DNA of 64,000 bases, taken from NCBI RefSeq assembly GCF_947623445.1, contig NC_135243.1, positions 19,042,479-19,106,478 on the forward strand. Reading direction: 5' to 3'. Below, piece by piece: positions 21,464 through 34,028 of the stretch. The first letter of the stretch is position 1. Each line of letters starts with the position of its first letter. The DNA is from Clavelina lepadiformis (Eukaryota; Chordata; Ascidiacea; Aplousobranchia; Clavelinidae). Made by a program: the position numbers and the translations under genes. The notes under the pieces were generated by a model. It searched no databases and had not been told where the DNA came from. It saw only the letters and a list, made by a program, of their open reading frames with translations.

Positions 21464-22994
21464 ATCACTTTTTGTCAGAATGGTTGAAAAAACTATCCAG
21501 TAGATCTACTGATTCCCTGGATTTTTAAATTTGCAATTTATTTCTTTCGACAGTTTTCTGTTGCACTTTTACAGTATGCCGTCTCCTGAAATAAGTTTAT
21601 AAAAACTTCAAGCTTTAAAACAAGTTTTTCAATAGTTGACTAAAAGACTAAACGTAATTTAGTCAGTGTTTGCTTAAGAGTTATTTCAAAACACTTACGC
21701 ATACTCGATTTATTACGAGATTAATTTACCGCAAATAAATTTGTGCCTCCGGGGTTATAAAAAAGCCTGTGGCGCGTTTTTTTCAAATCGCTTTTCAGGA
21801 AAATTCCGTAATATATTGTTAGCGGAAACGGTGAAGGTAGACATCCGTTTAAATTTTAACAAAATGTAATTTGATAATTACAGTACTTCAAACAAAGCGC
21901 ATGGAATGGTACATGCCTTGAAAGAACGGAAAGTTGTTCCAGGTGACTAGGTGACCCATTCTTATGAAAGTCTGTCATAATGGTAAAAGCCAATTTTATT
22001 AATTAGCAAGCCCCTAATCAGTGGTGGGATTCAAATATTTTAACATCCTTCTATTTAACATATTGACCTGAGGCCGATATACACTTAAGCCTATAGGCTA
22101 CATACGCTTGTTAACAACCGGTTGAATCCCACTACTGTCCCTTATGATGATTAACAACACAAACACAACTTAGCCTGCCTGACTTGCATTCATTCACTTC
22201 GATTCAGATGTTTCCAACGTTTATGATTCTGTATTTGCTTTTTTGGCCTTTTTTTGGTTAATAAACTTATTATTGATAAATTCCTATACTTAATCTAATT
22301 TTAACCCAATAAGCATTATGCCTATTTAAAGATAAGATTATCAATTTCAAAGTCCGCTTAACGACCCTAGGTAATAACAATACCATAAAGATAATAAGGA
22401 GTTTTACTTGTTTAACCTTATTTAATGCGCATTGTTTTCAAACGTTTTAAGAGCAGGCACCATAAAAATATAAAGTGAAACTTTCACAACTACACGTCAT
22501 ACATACATGAAATTGTACTTATGAACAAATATTCAAGCCGTTTTAAGCATATTTCGATGATATTATTGTTGTATTGTTGAAATAAAAATGTGAACTTAGC
22601 CACTGCTTATGTTTCATTGTTTTCGCGATGTGATGTCCATTGTGGTGATTCAAATTATTGTTAATAGGGGTTTCCCCGATAACAATGCGGTTTTTTTTTG
22701 TTGTTGTGACATTGTATTATACGCTATGCTGCATGTATGTACGTATTAGCCTGCAGTACTAGCCTACATGCCTACTAGGCCTATGGTTTTGAGCTAAAAA
22801 AGTCAGAAACGACTATTGTAAAAGAACTAACATTCATCTGGTGAAGTTTTTCAAAGGTCTTTACCTTGGTTTTGTGAAAACAAAACGTTTTAATTCTGTA
22901 ATTTGTTACAAAGTTTGCTGCTTTCCTGCACTCACAGCACTGCGTGTGGTTTGGAATAAACGTGGTAAAGCTCTTTTTTGAAACCGCATTCAAT
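21464..22994. other. Divergent intergenic region between the sushi gene and MRPS34
   Basis: The two genes point away from each other, so both promoters should lie here. A TATAAAAAA-like run occurs at about 21756–21765. Apart from the small MITE at 22019–22137 I see no other feature. No coding frame is credible. Confidence 0.4.
22019..22137. mobile_element. 119-bp hAT-type MITE, cagtggtgggattcaa ends
   Basis: Begins cagtggtgggattcaa and ends ttgaatcccactactg, a 16-bp near-perfect inverted repeat. The flanks cccctaat and tcccttat agree at 6 of 8 positions, consistent with an aged 8-bp duplication. Confidence 0.65.
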
Positions 22995-25665
22995 ATGGCT
23001 CAGATTGCTGCAGGAGTAGAACGAAAATTGATGGTAAATAAAATGGTTGTAGTGGAAATAATTACATGTATAATAATAATAATAATAATTACCGATTCGA
23101 TAATGTAGTAATGGTAAATAAGCTAGGCTTCATTGTAATAGGATACTCTACTATAATTATTATAACATAGGCCTATATATCATATTTTTGCAGACCCATG
23201 TAGCCAGAAAATACCCAATGCCTATGCATAAGATAATGCAAAAACGCTTAGAATACCCAACTGAGAGTATGTTGCAACGCAGAAAAAATGAAAAACGTTT
23301 ATTTCAAGTGTTATCACAGGTAATTTGTGTTGACTACTGTTTGTTTATAATGCATTATGTTATCAATCTCCAAAGCTGGTGGCTTGCAGACAAAAATTTG
23401 CATTTTTAATCACAAAAAATTCACTAGCTTTGTCTTTCACATGAATTTTGAGTATGCAACATGTATTAAGCATATTATGACATAGACCTATTCTCCTTTC
23501 AAATTTTTTTTTATCAAACTATGTAAACCAGAGTTTCTCAATATTTTTAGCATATGTCACCCTAATCTCAAGCTTTTTTTGCGGCACAATTTGCTTTAAG
23601 AAGCTAAAGCACAAATAACTGGTTTCAAAACCCCAACTGGAAAGTAGGACCATTTTCGACGAGAAATTGTGTGTGTAAAGATGCACACTTTGGCGTTATG
23701 GCATACACTAAAGCCTGAATTCATGGTTTATTTATAACTTAGCATGCAAGCAACCAGTTATTCTTTGTTTATTTATTATAATTCGGCATGGAGATAAAAA
23801 AGTTTGGCTTGTACTTTGATAAACCTTGTATGTGCAGGTTTCACACTTTTCATTAGGAAAAACCCCTTTTAAGTGTGTTTTCAATAGAAATCTTTGCTTT
23901 GTTAGCACTCACTCCCTGCGTAAATAAAAGCTACACTGCAATAACTTGCTTTTTGTAGTTTGTCTGATATGCGTGATTAAGTTATTGTGTTGCTAGTTAA
24001 CAAAGTTAAGAAAACACTGCATTAAATGAAACAAAAAAAGTAGAAACTAACTTCATGACCTTTACTTTGCCACGATAACAGCAAGCACATATGTTACCTA
24101 AACAGTATTATGGTAGTTGCAGACTTATTTCTTATTTCATTGATGCTACTGCAACAGAGGCTGCAAAATCTTTAGAGTGTATTGTTATTTGACCAACATT
24201 GTTGAGTAACTTTTTTAAGTATCCTAACAAATATCAAAAAATTAGAAATACCTTCAGTGTGCCAAACCAGTTAGAGAACCACTGCTTTATACACTAATTT
24301 TTGAAAATTTTGCTTGTACTTTCAGCTTCCTCACTGGGGCATTGGAAGAATTATAACGACTTGTCAGTGGGCAGACAACTCATTATTTACCTATTGGAGA
24401 ATTACCCGAGTGCACGTTGATCACAACACTGAAGTAGGCTATGGCTGATATTATTCTAGATATACAGTATGACCGACTGAAAGCTATGGCAGTTTTTGAC
24501 GAGAAATCACCTTTGCACAAACATAAATTTTGGCGTGAAGTCATGCATTGAAGCTTTATTTTTTTATTTGTATAGTATGAACTGGTGTTCAAGCAACCAG
24601 CATAGCCTGTTTGTGTGTTATAAATCACTGTGAATGAGTAAAAGTTTGGAATGCATGTTAACTAGTTTCATTCATGCGTGTGCTACACTTTTCATTGTGA
24701 CATACCGTAATACCATCAAACTTTTGTAGGTTTGAAAAACTGGAATATTTGTGTAGTAAGGTCAATAACCTGCTAATAAGAAGCATTCTTTTCCTAATTT
24801 TATTTGGTAGTGATGTTCATAATCACAAAGTAAGTTAAATGAACAATGATAATTTTTAGACTGTAGTTAGTCAGGAACAGCCATAGTGAAAAATATGGCA
24901 GACGAACGCATGAAATCTGTTGATGTGCAAGGCAAATTTTTTAACAGACATGCCATTTTATTATAAACACAAAAGGCAGCTTTGGTTGTTTACATGTCTA
25001 TACAATATACATAATAATTAATTGACACAGAAATAAGACAGCATTGCATGTACAGTAGTTACGCTAAATTATTTATATCCACACAAAACCTTTCCTCAAA
25101 ATCTGCCATACTTTCCAATTTAAGTATGTATGTCATGGCAAGAATTCACGTTGATTTGCAACTGATTAATCTGTTCATCGTTTGTTGTGATATGTAATAA
25201 AGGAATATGAGTATGGGATAGCATGGGGCATTCAAACAGTTGACGGGAGAAGTAAAGGTTATGAGGAGGAAATCCCAGATATGAATGAGCATCTCTGGAG
25301 ACTTATCCCCAAATATAAAGAAGATTATTATCTCAATTACCAGCCCAAAACTGAAGAAATCAAAGAAATTCCACTTTATATACCAACGCCCCCTCTGTTA
25401 CATCAAATGATGAAAGCAGAAAAAGAAAAACAGGTAGATGTTTTTTCCAATTGAAGGGGAAAATTTAAGTTTAATACTGACGTAATACTGTAGTGTGATA
25501 TGACTTTAGCATTGTGAGCATGTGATTAACTTAAATTTTTTTTTACTCCATAACCAATATCAGGGAAGTGAAGACGCCAATAAAGATTTTTTGGTAAGAC
25601 TCCTCATCAACAGAGGACGCACAAACCTCGCAAGGCAACGATTGGATGATGGATCACTGGTGTAG
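22995..25665 (+). CDS. MRPS34: Small-subunit mitochondrial ribosomal protein mS34
   Basis: Five exons with consistent GT–AG borders, all phase 0: 22995–23033, 23194–23319, 24326–24433, 25203–25433, 25564–25665 (TAG). Total 606 nt, 201 residues; human MRPS34 is 218. Diagnostic blocks are LPHWGIGRIIT (exon 3), YWRITRVHVDH, then GIAWGIQTVDGRSKG and HLWRLIPKYKEDYY (exon 4), and IPTPPLLHQMMKAEKEKQ, which match the family core (GKAWGI, WRLVPK, PPLLRAMI.AE). The product is a structural component of the animal mitochondrial small ribosomal subunit. The N-terminus is Lys/Arg-rich rather than a classic cleaved presequence. Introns 2 and 3 carry hAT-type repeats (23529–24284, 24477–24605). An alternative ATTAAA poly(A) signal lies near 25889. 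Confidence 0.92.
23529..24284. mobile_element. hAT-like repeat in MRPS34 intron 2
   Basis: Begins cagagtttctcaa and ends gttagagaaccactg. The flanking octamers do not match well, so the ends are provisional. The internal segment 23632–23760 (ccccaactggaaagtagg ... caagcaaccag) recurs at 24477–24605 and at 60150–60290 next to a hAT transposase remnant. Confidence 0.5.
24477..24605. repeat. Second copy of the hAT 5'-region repeat in MRPS34 intron 3
   Basis: Shares tttttgacgagaaat, ttttggcgt and ttcaagcaaccag in the same order and spacing as 23632–23760. Both copies are diverged, and this one has no recognisable termini. Confidence 0.45.
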
Positions 25666-27626
25666 TCATTTGTGTCTGAAAACTTTCTATGTTGCATGGA
25701 ATGCATGCAGAGTTGACAAATTGTTGCAATTTTGATGACATTATTATGAACAATTGCAGCAGGGTGTTGTTTCGTTGATAAGGTGTTTTTTACACATACA
25801 CCATCTGCTAGTTTGTGAATTTTCTCCTTGCTAATCTAATGAAAGCTTACACACGGACACTGTGGTGGCGTTTCTTTCTGATTGCTAATTAAAGTTATAC
25901 TAAATTTAACAAAGATATATACGTTTTTACGTTACACACCCTACTGGTTCTCAAGTAGATAAAATTTCAAAATTATTTTACAATGGTCGCTCAGTTTAAA
26001 GCCCACTTTATTATGGTCTTCATTTGTTGCTGTAGTAAAATAATGTCTTTTGCCCTGTTTTATAAGCCCGTTTCCAAATCATGATCACACCAAAGCTTTC
26101 AGCACAGCATGACAGTGTTGTAATGACTTGGGTCACATATTAATTATTCTTGACTTGAAGTCTAATATCCTAAATGACTCGCACTCGGTGATTAAATTTG
26201 CGATGGCAAAAAATAAGATTTAAGTAATAAAATTGATATTTTTAACGAATTACATGTTTCTGTTATATAAGTATCAACCAAACTAATTTTGAAACAGCAA
26301 TGATATTATGGTTATCAATATAAAGCAACGAGTACTGTGTCATATTCATGTTTAATTTAATAGCATTTAGTTAACTCAAATCGCAGTTTAAATTGACTCT
26401 ACTTGACTCGAGCCGAAAAAATGGCCAGATTACCTTGCAATGTAAATTATCTGTAATACTGTACAGCCAAGGAATGCGTTATATCCTTACACCCTTTTTC
26501 TGGCCAACTAACTTAATTTCAAAGCTTAACTTCATACAGTCATCCATAAAGATGAAAACACCCTTCCTGCTTTATGAGCCCACCTGCTTTTTAACCTCAA
26601 AATGGTAATATCCCGAAGTGGGTTTATAAAGCTGAAACCACTGCATTAGTTACAAATGTGATTTTCAGTAGAAGTTGTTTGCCTGATAACCTGAAACGCT
26701 ATTGGTTGTTACTAAAAATCGTTACAAGCACCAAAATTAAATTCTCACCATATGTATCAAAAATGTTAACAAAAATTGCATTGCACCACATTATTTTATT
26801 AAACAATTTACAGCACATTGAACCAAGCAAATAACTGATTACATACAGCTAAAAATATAATTTTAAATGCAAAGTTTAAGTTGCAGTCTGGCACTATGGA
26901 GCACTACATTTAGTTATGTTTAAATTGAATAGTTTGTTAAAAATAGCAAGCAACAATTTTTCTTTAGTGGGAAAATTCTTAAGATCACAAAACCTGTAAA
27001 ACAGTTACCAATCAAGTTTCTGCAAACCACTATAGTCTGCACCTGTTGTTGACAGTACATCAAATATTGGATCTGTAGAACTAAATTTTTGTTAATAACT
27101 TAAATTTAAAATTAACAAATGTTGTACTCCACCGCATAAATATAACACTCAATTTTTTAACAAACACCATCAACGCAACAGAAACCATTTGCATGCATGT
27201 TTATATAACACTAACACACAAAAACTTTATGAAATGTGGCGTTCGACTTTAAGTCTCTTGCACGTGCGAAAAGCAAGGTATATCGTCAGTACAAGCTTTG
27301 TGTATGGATACAGAACTAACAGAAAATATATATGTCTACAACTATGTAATATGTGCATCTTTATTTTCCATTTGATTCACGCTTAACGTTGAACGAGTAA
27401 AGATTAAGTGCGACTATCCCCAAATTTCATTTCTTCTAACGCTAGTTAAACTGGAACACAGGTAGCCAAGTTAAGTTATGTGTATATTGCAGAAATGGAA
27501 CAAAAACCATGATTTTATTTTTCTTTTACAAAACAGCAGGGTTAGCTAGTGGTATGCTATATGCGACGCTTGTAGAAGTAATAGTTTATCTGACGATATT
27601 AGCTTCTGTTTATGGGTGGGGCAGGT
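25666..27626. other. Intergenic region between convergent MRPS34 and TPD52-family genes
   Basis: No gene. It should hold the 3' untranslated regions of both neighbours. TTTATT at 27514–27519 is a minus-strand AATAAA about 110 nt past the TPD52 stop. A ctcgag-type repeat lies at 26113–26415. Confidence 0.45.
26113..26415. repeat. cagtgttgtaatgac / cttgactcgag repeat
   Basis: The left end cagtgttgtaatgac matches the terminus of the short element at 18738–18815, and gactcg, cttgactcgag and ttgactc motifs recur through to 26412. No matching right terminus is visible, so the copy is truncated or diverged. Confidence 0.35.
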
Positions 27627-30600
27627 TTAGATGGGAGGGTTTTCTGTGACATGAGGCTGCTCTGTCACTGGGTCCTTTGAGGGTACATCACCAGTAGGGG
27701 TATTACCAGCACTTCCTTCACGTGATGTGCCTGATACTTTTGCCTGTCAACGATAAATTTTAATTAATTTTTGAAAATAAAGTTGACCATTCTGGTCAAT
27801 GCAACAACTATCGAGTGATCTGTAAGAGTAATTTTTGTGTCGGATCAAACATTTTATTTCTAAATATGTCAACTTATACAAAACTGCTTAAAAATCATTA
27901 TTACTCCAAAATCTTTTGAAGTGTGGTAACCACATAATTACACTGTTCAATTAGCCAGGTATCAATAAAATTTACAGTTTGATTCAAGTTTATCATTTTG
28001 AGCTCAAATCTCCTGCATGCATGAAATATGGCTGCCAGCTCTAGCCCTATCAAATTTATTTAGGCCTTTTGCGATTCACAAATTTTGTTTTCTTACCATG
28101 ATTGATGTGCCCATGCCTTCTACTTTTTCTTCAAAGCTTTTGAACGTAGGTGAATTTCTGTCATAAAAAAAAGTCATAGAACTCAGCTGATAGGAATAAC
28201 CATACCTTTGATTATGCAAACGTTGGGTTTTAAGTAGGGACCTATACAATTTAAATTGAAGAAAAAAAGACATTGTTCAAAACCATCAAAAGTGTATGTT
28301 AAGCTAGGACAGGGGTCGGCAACCTGCGGCTCCAGAGCCGCATGCGGCTCTTTCATCCTTCTAATGCGGCTCTTATTAATTTTATTGCTACAGTAGAAAC
28401 AAACAGAAGAACACTCGCGTCTTTATCTCACTGAGCACATTATAGTAAATGAAAGCATAATCATTCTGGTTGTGACGTCATAATTAGTCAATTAACACAA
28501 AGGTTGTTTTTAGCAGTCTACTAGCAGCAGTTAGACTAGTTATTATATTTTTGTTTTATTGTGAAAATAGTTTTGCGGCTCCCAGTGATTTTTATTTTGT
28601 GGAATATCGGTTAAAATGGCTCTTTAAGTGCAAAAGGTTGCCGACCCCTGAGCTAGGACAATTACGGATGTGCCAAATTGAAAAATAAGAGGAAAGATAT
28701 ATTTTGCTATCCATACAAATCAAAACCATATCTGCTAACTTAGCTTAATTATCATATATGCTTAATCAAAATTGCAACTTGCAAATTTCATATTTGTGAG
28801 AATACTATGAATCAGGGGTAAAAGTTTTGGACACTAGGCCGCATAACGAAAATGATGAGAAATGCTGACAGCAAAGCTTGATACTTTGTGCTGCCACATA
28901 CGTCATAGTTGAAACCACAAGTGAACAGTTTAGTTGAAGTCAAAACACTTGGTTTGATAATAGTGACAAATCTAATTGTGATGAAACAAATAAATATATA
29001 TGAATGTGATGCTAACTTGAATCTAAACTGTAGCAAAAATTACTGAACGTGATGGACATTGCACAGTCTGACAAAATTAATTTTGTACATTGTATTGCAT
29101 CGAATGCCAACTCAATGCAGCACAGCAAGCTGCAGAATTTAGGCTCACACGACCCACAAGTAAGGAGCCTTTGAAGTAAATGGTCGCTATCAATGCGCCT
29201 TACTTTGATTCATGTTCAGTTTGGCACATAACTACCAAAAATTATATACATAAACACATACAAGGTATCTATTATAAAGCAAATGCATAGTATAAAACAG
29301 TGATTAGACGGAGTGTAAAGTCCACTCTTTTGCAGTATGACATAATTGGAACAATCAACCTTACTTAAACGAGTCGTATGTTGAACTGCGCCTTCGCAGT
29401 GATCTGCTGCATCCCAGTAAGCATAAAGTATATCAATGCTTATTAAATATTTATGGCAACAGCAATGAGTACTTTGTAAGAGAACATGTATGATATATGT
29501 CTAATTGTCTAACGTTACTATCAAATCAGAATACTGTACTTCCAGTATATTAATCACTTGAAAACCATAAAATTTTAAGTGATATTTCAGGTTAAATAGC
29601 TCTTTCGAACATCAAACAATTACCAAACCTGCTATAAATTCAATTGTAATAATTAAGCTCGTCAGGCTATAACGCAGAAAAAATAGCAATACATACTAAT
29701 GGTAAATTACTTACAGATACAGTACGTATTGGTGTGTACATGCTTTAACATTTCAAAATCTTAAATCTCTTATTTCCACCTACTTCATTTCAGAGAATTT
29801 CGTTGACATTGTAGAACCAAATGTATTAAAAGCCTCTGCAGTGGCGTGACCAGCAGACTTCAGTGTTTCTGATGTTTTCTTGTAGCTGTATAAAAGATAA
29901 TAATAGAACAATAAATAATTATAGAAGCAAGTTCTAAGACAAGTTAACCTTAAACCAAAGTAGAGTTGTCATTACGTATACCAGACAAAAAGTTTTTCAA
30001 TGATATACAGTGTTAGTGTTAATGGTGTTATAGCCAAAAATATCACAAATTTGCCGCTAATTATAACAGAAATGGCAGCAATTATGACATGACAATGTCA
30101 AACCAGCAAGTGCGACAGTTGCGTTTGAAGTAAGTATCATAGTGCTGCCTGTGGAAGGCTAGCCAAAGTGTTTTAGATGGAAAACAAGCTCACAGGAACG
30201 TGATTAGTTGAAGATGATTTTTATTTTCAGTTACAGGTGATAATACATGTGCTAGTAAACCTTTTGTGTGCTTATGGCAATTACCAGCATCGCACTGGTC
30301 TACTGTCAACAGACAAGACTGAGCTCAGTGAACTGTAGATTGGCCTCATTCTTGAACAGTAAAAATACACCAACTGTAAGTCAGTTTAGTCCAAACTAAA
30401 GCAAAGTATTTCACTGAACAATAATAATTGTTGCCTTTGAAATGAAACATCTTATTGATAATTAAACACCTCTGCCACACACATAGATTTCATATTATGA
30501 CATCATAATTGCCACCACCCACGTCAGAATTAGTAGCAAATTTTTGGAAACATTAATTTTAAGTAAAACTGCTTAAAAATATTATTATTAAATTATTTTT

Positions 30601-33600
30601 TGTTCGATGTAGCTATGGACAAATGTACCTGGGTTTAAGTTAACTTGTTTTAGCACTTGCTCCATATTTTAAGGATTTGCCCAAAAAAGTTTGTTTTAAA
30701 TATAATAACTCTCCCAGCAGTGCTTTATAATCAGTATTAGAAAAGGAACTATGTAACTTATATGAGGGCAAGTTTAATGCAGGTTGCAAACAGATTTTGA
30801 GTTTACAAGGATAGTGAAGAAACAAGCATGATGTTATAATTCATAATAGATTAGCCTACTTTAGCATAATTGTGGATATGTGCTGTCCAACATGTCTGTC
30901 ATTAGGTTATTTAACTTTAACGTTCGGACTTTAATCGAACAAAAAATTCGGACTTGTGAGAATACAAATAATAAATTTTGATTTTTGTGCAAATCCGAAT
31001 CTGCCAATTTTGTTCGATTCGCTAATCAAAGCGTTCGACAAGCAAGGGAATTAATATTGCTTAAAATTATCACCTCTAAAAGATACCAATTTGTGTTCCT
31101 CAAAAATTCAAATTCACACAAAAGGTTTATATATAAAATTAAACATCTTGCAATTATTCCACTGTATTTATGATTAATTACAAAAATGAAGACTCAAACG
31201 CTTTGTTGATGATTTTTTACTTTCTGTAAAGGATTCGATGTAAAGGTAACTTTTGAAATTTAGATTTGTAATAATAAAAATATGGTCAATGTTTGTATGT
31301 AGTATTCAAATTTACATTCGCTTTGGCAAACTGGTAGGCAACAAGTTGTGACACTGTCGGAACCAAAGCGAAGGATATATAAATATATGTTAGAAACCAC
31401 TACCCATTTTGAGTGCAGATATCATATTCTATTAATCAACCATATATATATATATATATATTTATATATAAATATAGTATACTTTAGATGTGAATATGAG
31501 GATATAACAGGCTTCTGTCACCATTTTAGCAATGCAAATGTCAGCAAATAATTATGCTAAATACACAATACAAAAATGAACATGCATGCAGGCAAATAAA
31601 AAAACTTATACAGCATTATGTTTTTCATTATCTATAACCAGGGTTGCCATCGGTCTCAACTCAAAAATAAGGACGACTAGGAATCGAAAGACGAATACCA
31701 CCTTAAACGGTGCACAACAGGAAAAAGCAACCAATGTTCCTAAAAAAAAACAAAAAAAACAAGACACTATCTGCATGTTTTTAATTTTGGTATCTCTTTG
31801 GTACAAAATGTAAAGGTTTCAAAATGCCCAAAATACGAACCTCTGCCCTAAAAATAAGGACGCAAGTGAAAATAAGGACATGTCTTAAAAAAAAGGACAA
31901 ACATATTTTCTAAGACACGGACCTTTAAAATAAGGACAAATCTTAGAAATAAGGACGGTATGGCAACCCTGTCTATAACACATGAATGGCAACAGGTATA
32001 CTATGGATAGTTTCATATCTTTTAAAAATTAATCCACTTTGTTTTTATAAGTTATTGCATATTTATAAGGATAACATATAAACTGAAAATAACAAATACA
32101 TCCAACTTAATTGCATTTTATTAAATAATATAGAAGAAATTGATTACATAATATTGAAATTTGAGACAAATGCACCAAAGTAAATCAGAAAATGTCACAA
32201 CTTAGTAGATTAATTAGAAATCGCATGCTGTTACTAAATGTGCAAATAAAATGTAAACTTAATGACTAGTCTACACACTTCATTTCCTTCAATTACATGA
32301 ATTGTCATTTCTGGTCTTCCTATAATGAACGGTTTTGATCATTAGTGCAGATATACTTTTTCTTCATGATTACCCTATGACCTATTCGCGAACCATCATT
32401 ACCTCTGATTACCAATTGACTAAATATAGTTATAGCTACAACTAAATAAATATCTTTTGAATATCATATTGCAAGTAAATGTTTACTGGTTCTTAGAATT
32501 TAGCTTGATTTGCAAACAAATACCAAAACCAATTAAACTGATACTAATGGCAATTCAAGTTCAAGGAGTTCATACCGTTTCTGTAACAGTTGTAATTTAG
32601 CTTTTGATTTAGGATTTAGCATTGATTTAGGAACTGTGTACAAAATCGTTAAATACAATAAATTCAATACCGTAGTAACTGCATTGTTAACATTCTTGGC
32701 CAAGGCATATGAAGTAAGTGATTAAGAATAATGGCATGCATCGAATAAAGGAATCCTATAAAATTTAACTCACTATTCTGATGATGTAACTTTTTCATTC
32801 AACTCAGAAACTTTAGCTTGAGTGGTTTGGTATCTGTTGGCCAATATAATATACTGATACATCAAGTATTACAACAATGATTGTGGTTAAATGTGACAGA
32901 CTACCGGCCACACCCACAGGAACTGAAAGTAGATGGACATGGACAAGGTGAAGAAAACAATAAGCAAGCAGTACAACGTATGGCTACCAGAAAACAATGA
33001 AATCAACCAGTATATTTCTAAACAACTGAAAAATACATACAGAGATGCACTTTCATCAAAACATGTGTATAACATATCAACATTTAAAACTACAAAAATA
33101 GTCAAAACATTCAGGACTTTTGTCAGATTTTATGCAAGAAGAGATTCAGTAATACTTATAAGTATATAAGTAATACTTACGCTTGTGAACTTTGGACTTT
33201 GTTCAGCTCCGCTTTCAACTGGCCTAAGGGAGTTATACCCAACTCTTTTTTTAACTCAGCAGCATGTTGTTCTTTGGCAAGTAAAACTTGTCTTAGTGTT
33301 GCAATTTCTTCTTCAGTCTTAATATTAAAATTAATCATCACAAAACCATTTCAATCTCAGGCCGAAACCAAAGCATGTTACACTTTTATTAATACAAAAT
33401 ATGTGCAAAAACATTAATTTCTTTAGAAAATATTATTTCATAATCTTGAATTTACAAAATTTTAGCTACAAAACAAAAAACTGAATATTTGCCTTTGCAA
33501 GCTCTTGCTCAAGTTCAGCTTTTCTAGCTTCTTCAACACTTACAGGTGGAGGCATGGATTGGTTTTCTGGCTGAGATAAGTCAGGATAAATATTGTCCGC

Positions 33601-34016
33601 TGGCGTTGTGGTATCAGCTAAAATTGTATTGATAGCTTAAGACATTGTGAAATATATATAATATATATCGAAGCCAAAGAAGAATTCTAGAGGTTATTTA
33701 ATTAATTAGTTAACAAGTATTTGCATTTAACCAATATATACACTGCACAGCCTCTGCAGCTAAACTTAAGTATATGCAGCTGAAGGGCACATTGCACATA
33801 CATACATGGCACTGTTTGAAAATGAGGGTTATGCACAACCGTTTTGCTTGTTGAGAATGAAAATATATCATCAACACTGCCAGGAGAACTCCCATCGTTT
33901 CTTGGAAGGATGGTTAGATATTGCTTATAACTTTCATGACTTTTTAATTTACTGAGATCTTTGGATAATTCTTGGGTCTTTGCATTTATTTCAACCTCAT
34001 CTTTTTTATCAGTCAT
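27627..34016 (-). CDS. TPD52: Tumour protein D52 family coiled-coil protein
   Basis: Seven exons: 34016–33806, 33617–33493, 33317–33181, 32833–32774, 29885–29784, 28157–28097, 27743–27627 (TAA); 813 nt, 270 residues, phases consistent. The core is diagnostic: EARKAELEQELAK, then TEEEIATLRQVLLAKEQH and ELKKELG (coiled coil), a KKTSETLKSAGH block, and NSPTFKSFEEKVEGMG, the family signature near the C-terminus. Family members are small coiled-coil proteins that homo- and hetero-oligomerise and act in vesicle trafficking. Intron 2 begins GC rather than GT (AAG|GCAAAT at 33493/33492). The residues before about 70 do not match the vertebrate N-terminus, and another first exon may exist at 34607–34669, so the start is uncertain. 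Two hAT MITEs (28310, 31639) lie in its introns. Gene symbol is for the family, not a specific paralogue. Confidence 0.88.
28310..28650. mobile_element. 341-bp hAT MITE, 8-bp duplication agctagga
   Basis: Begins caggggtcggcaacc and ends ggttgccgacccctg (15-bp perfect inverted repeat), flanked exactly by agctagga at 28302–28309 and 28651–28658. Repeated gcggctc motifs near both ends are typical of this widespread family. Intronic in the TPD52-family gene. Confidence 0.9.
31442..31477. repeat. (TA)n microsatellite
   Basis: A run of TA dinucleotides with two interruptions, in an intron of the TPD52-family gene. Confidence 0.8.
31639..31971. mobile_element. 333-bp hAT MITE, 8-bp duplication tctataac
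   Basis: Begins cagggttgccat and ends atggcaaccctg, flanked exactly by tctataac at 31631–31638 and 31972–31979. Multiple aataaggac repeats lie towards the right end. The same family in opposite orientation is at 58701–59043. Confidence 0.9.
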
Positions 34017-34028
34017 TATTTTATCCAA

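Noticed and set aside
22781..22993. 70-codon minus-strand frame ending at the MRPS34 start
   Set aside because: No motif, and it overlaps the expected MRPS34 promoter and leader.
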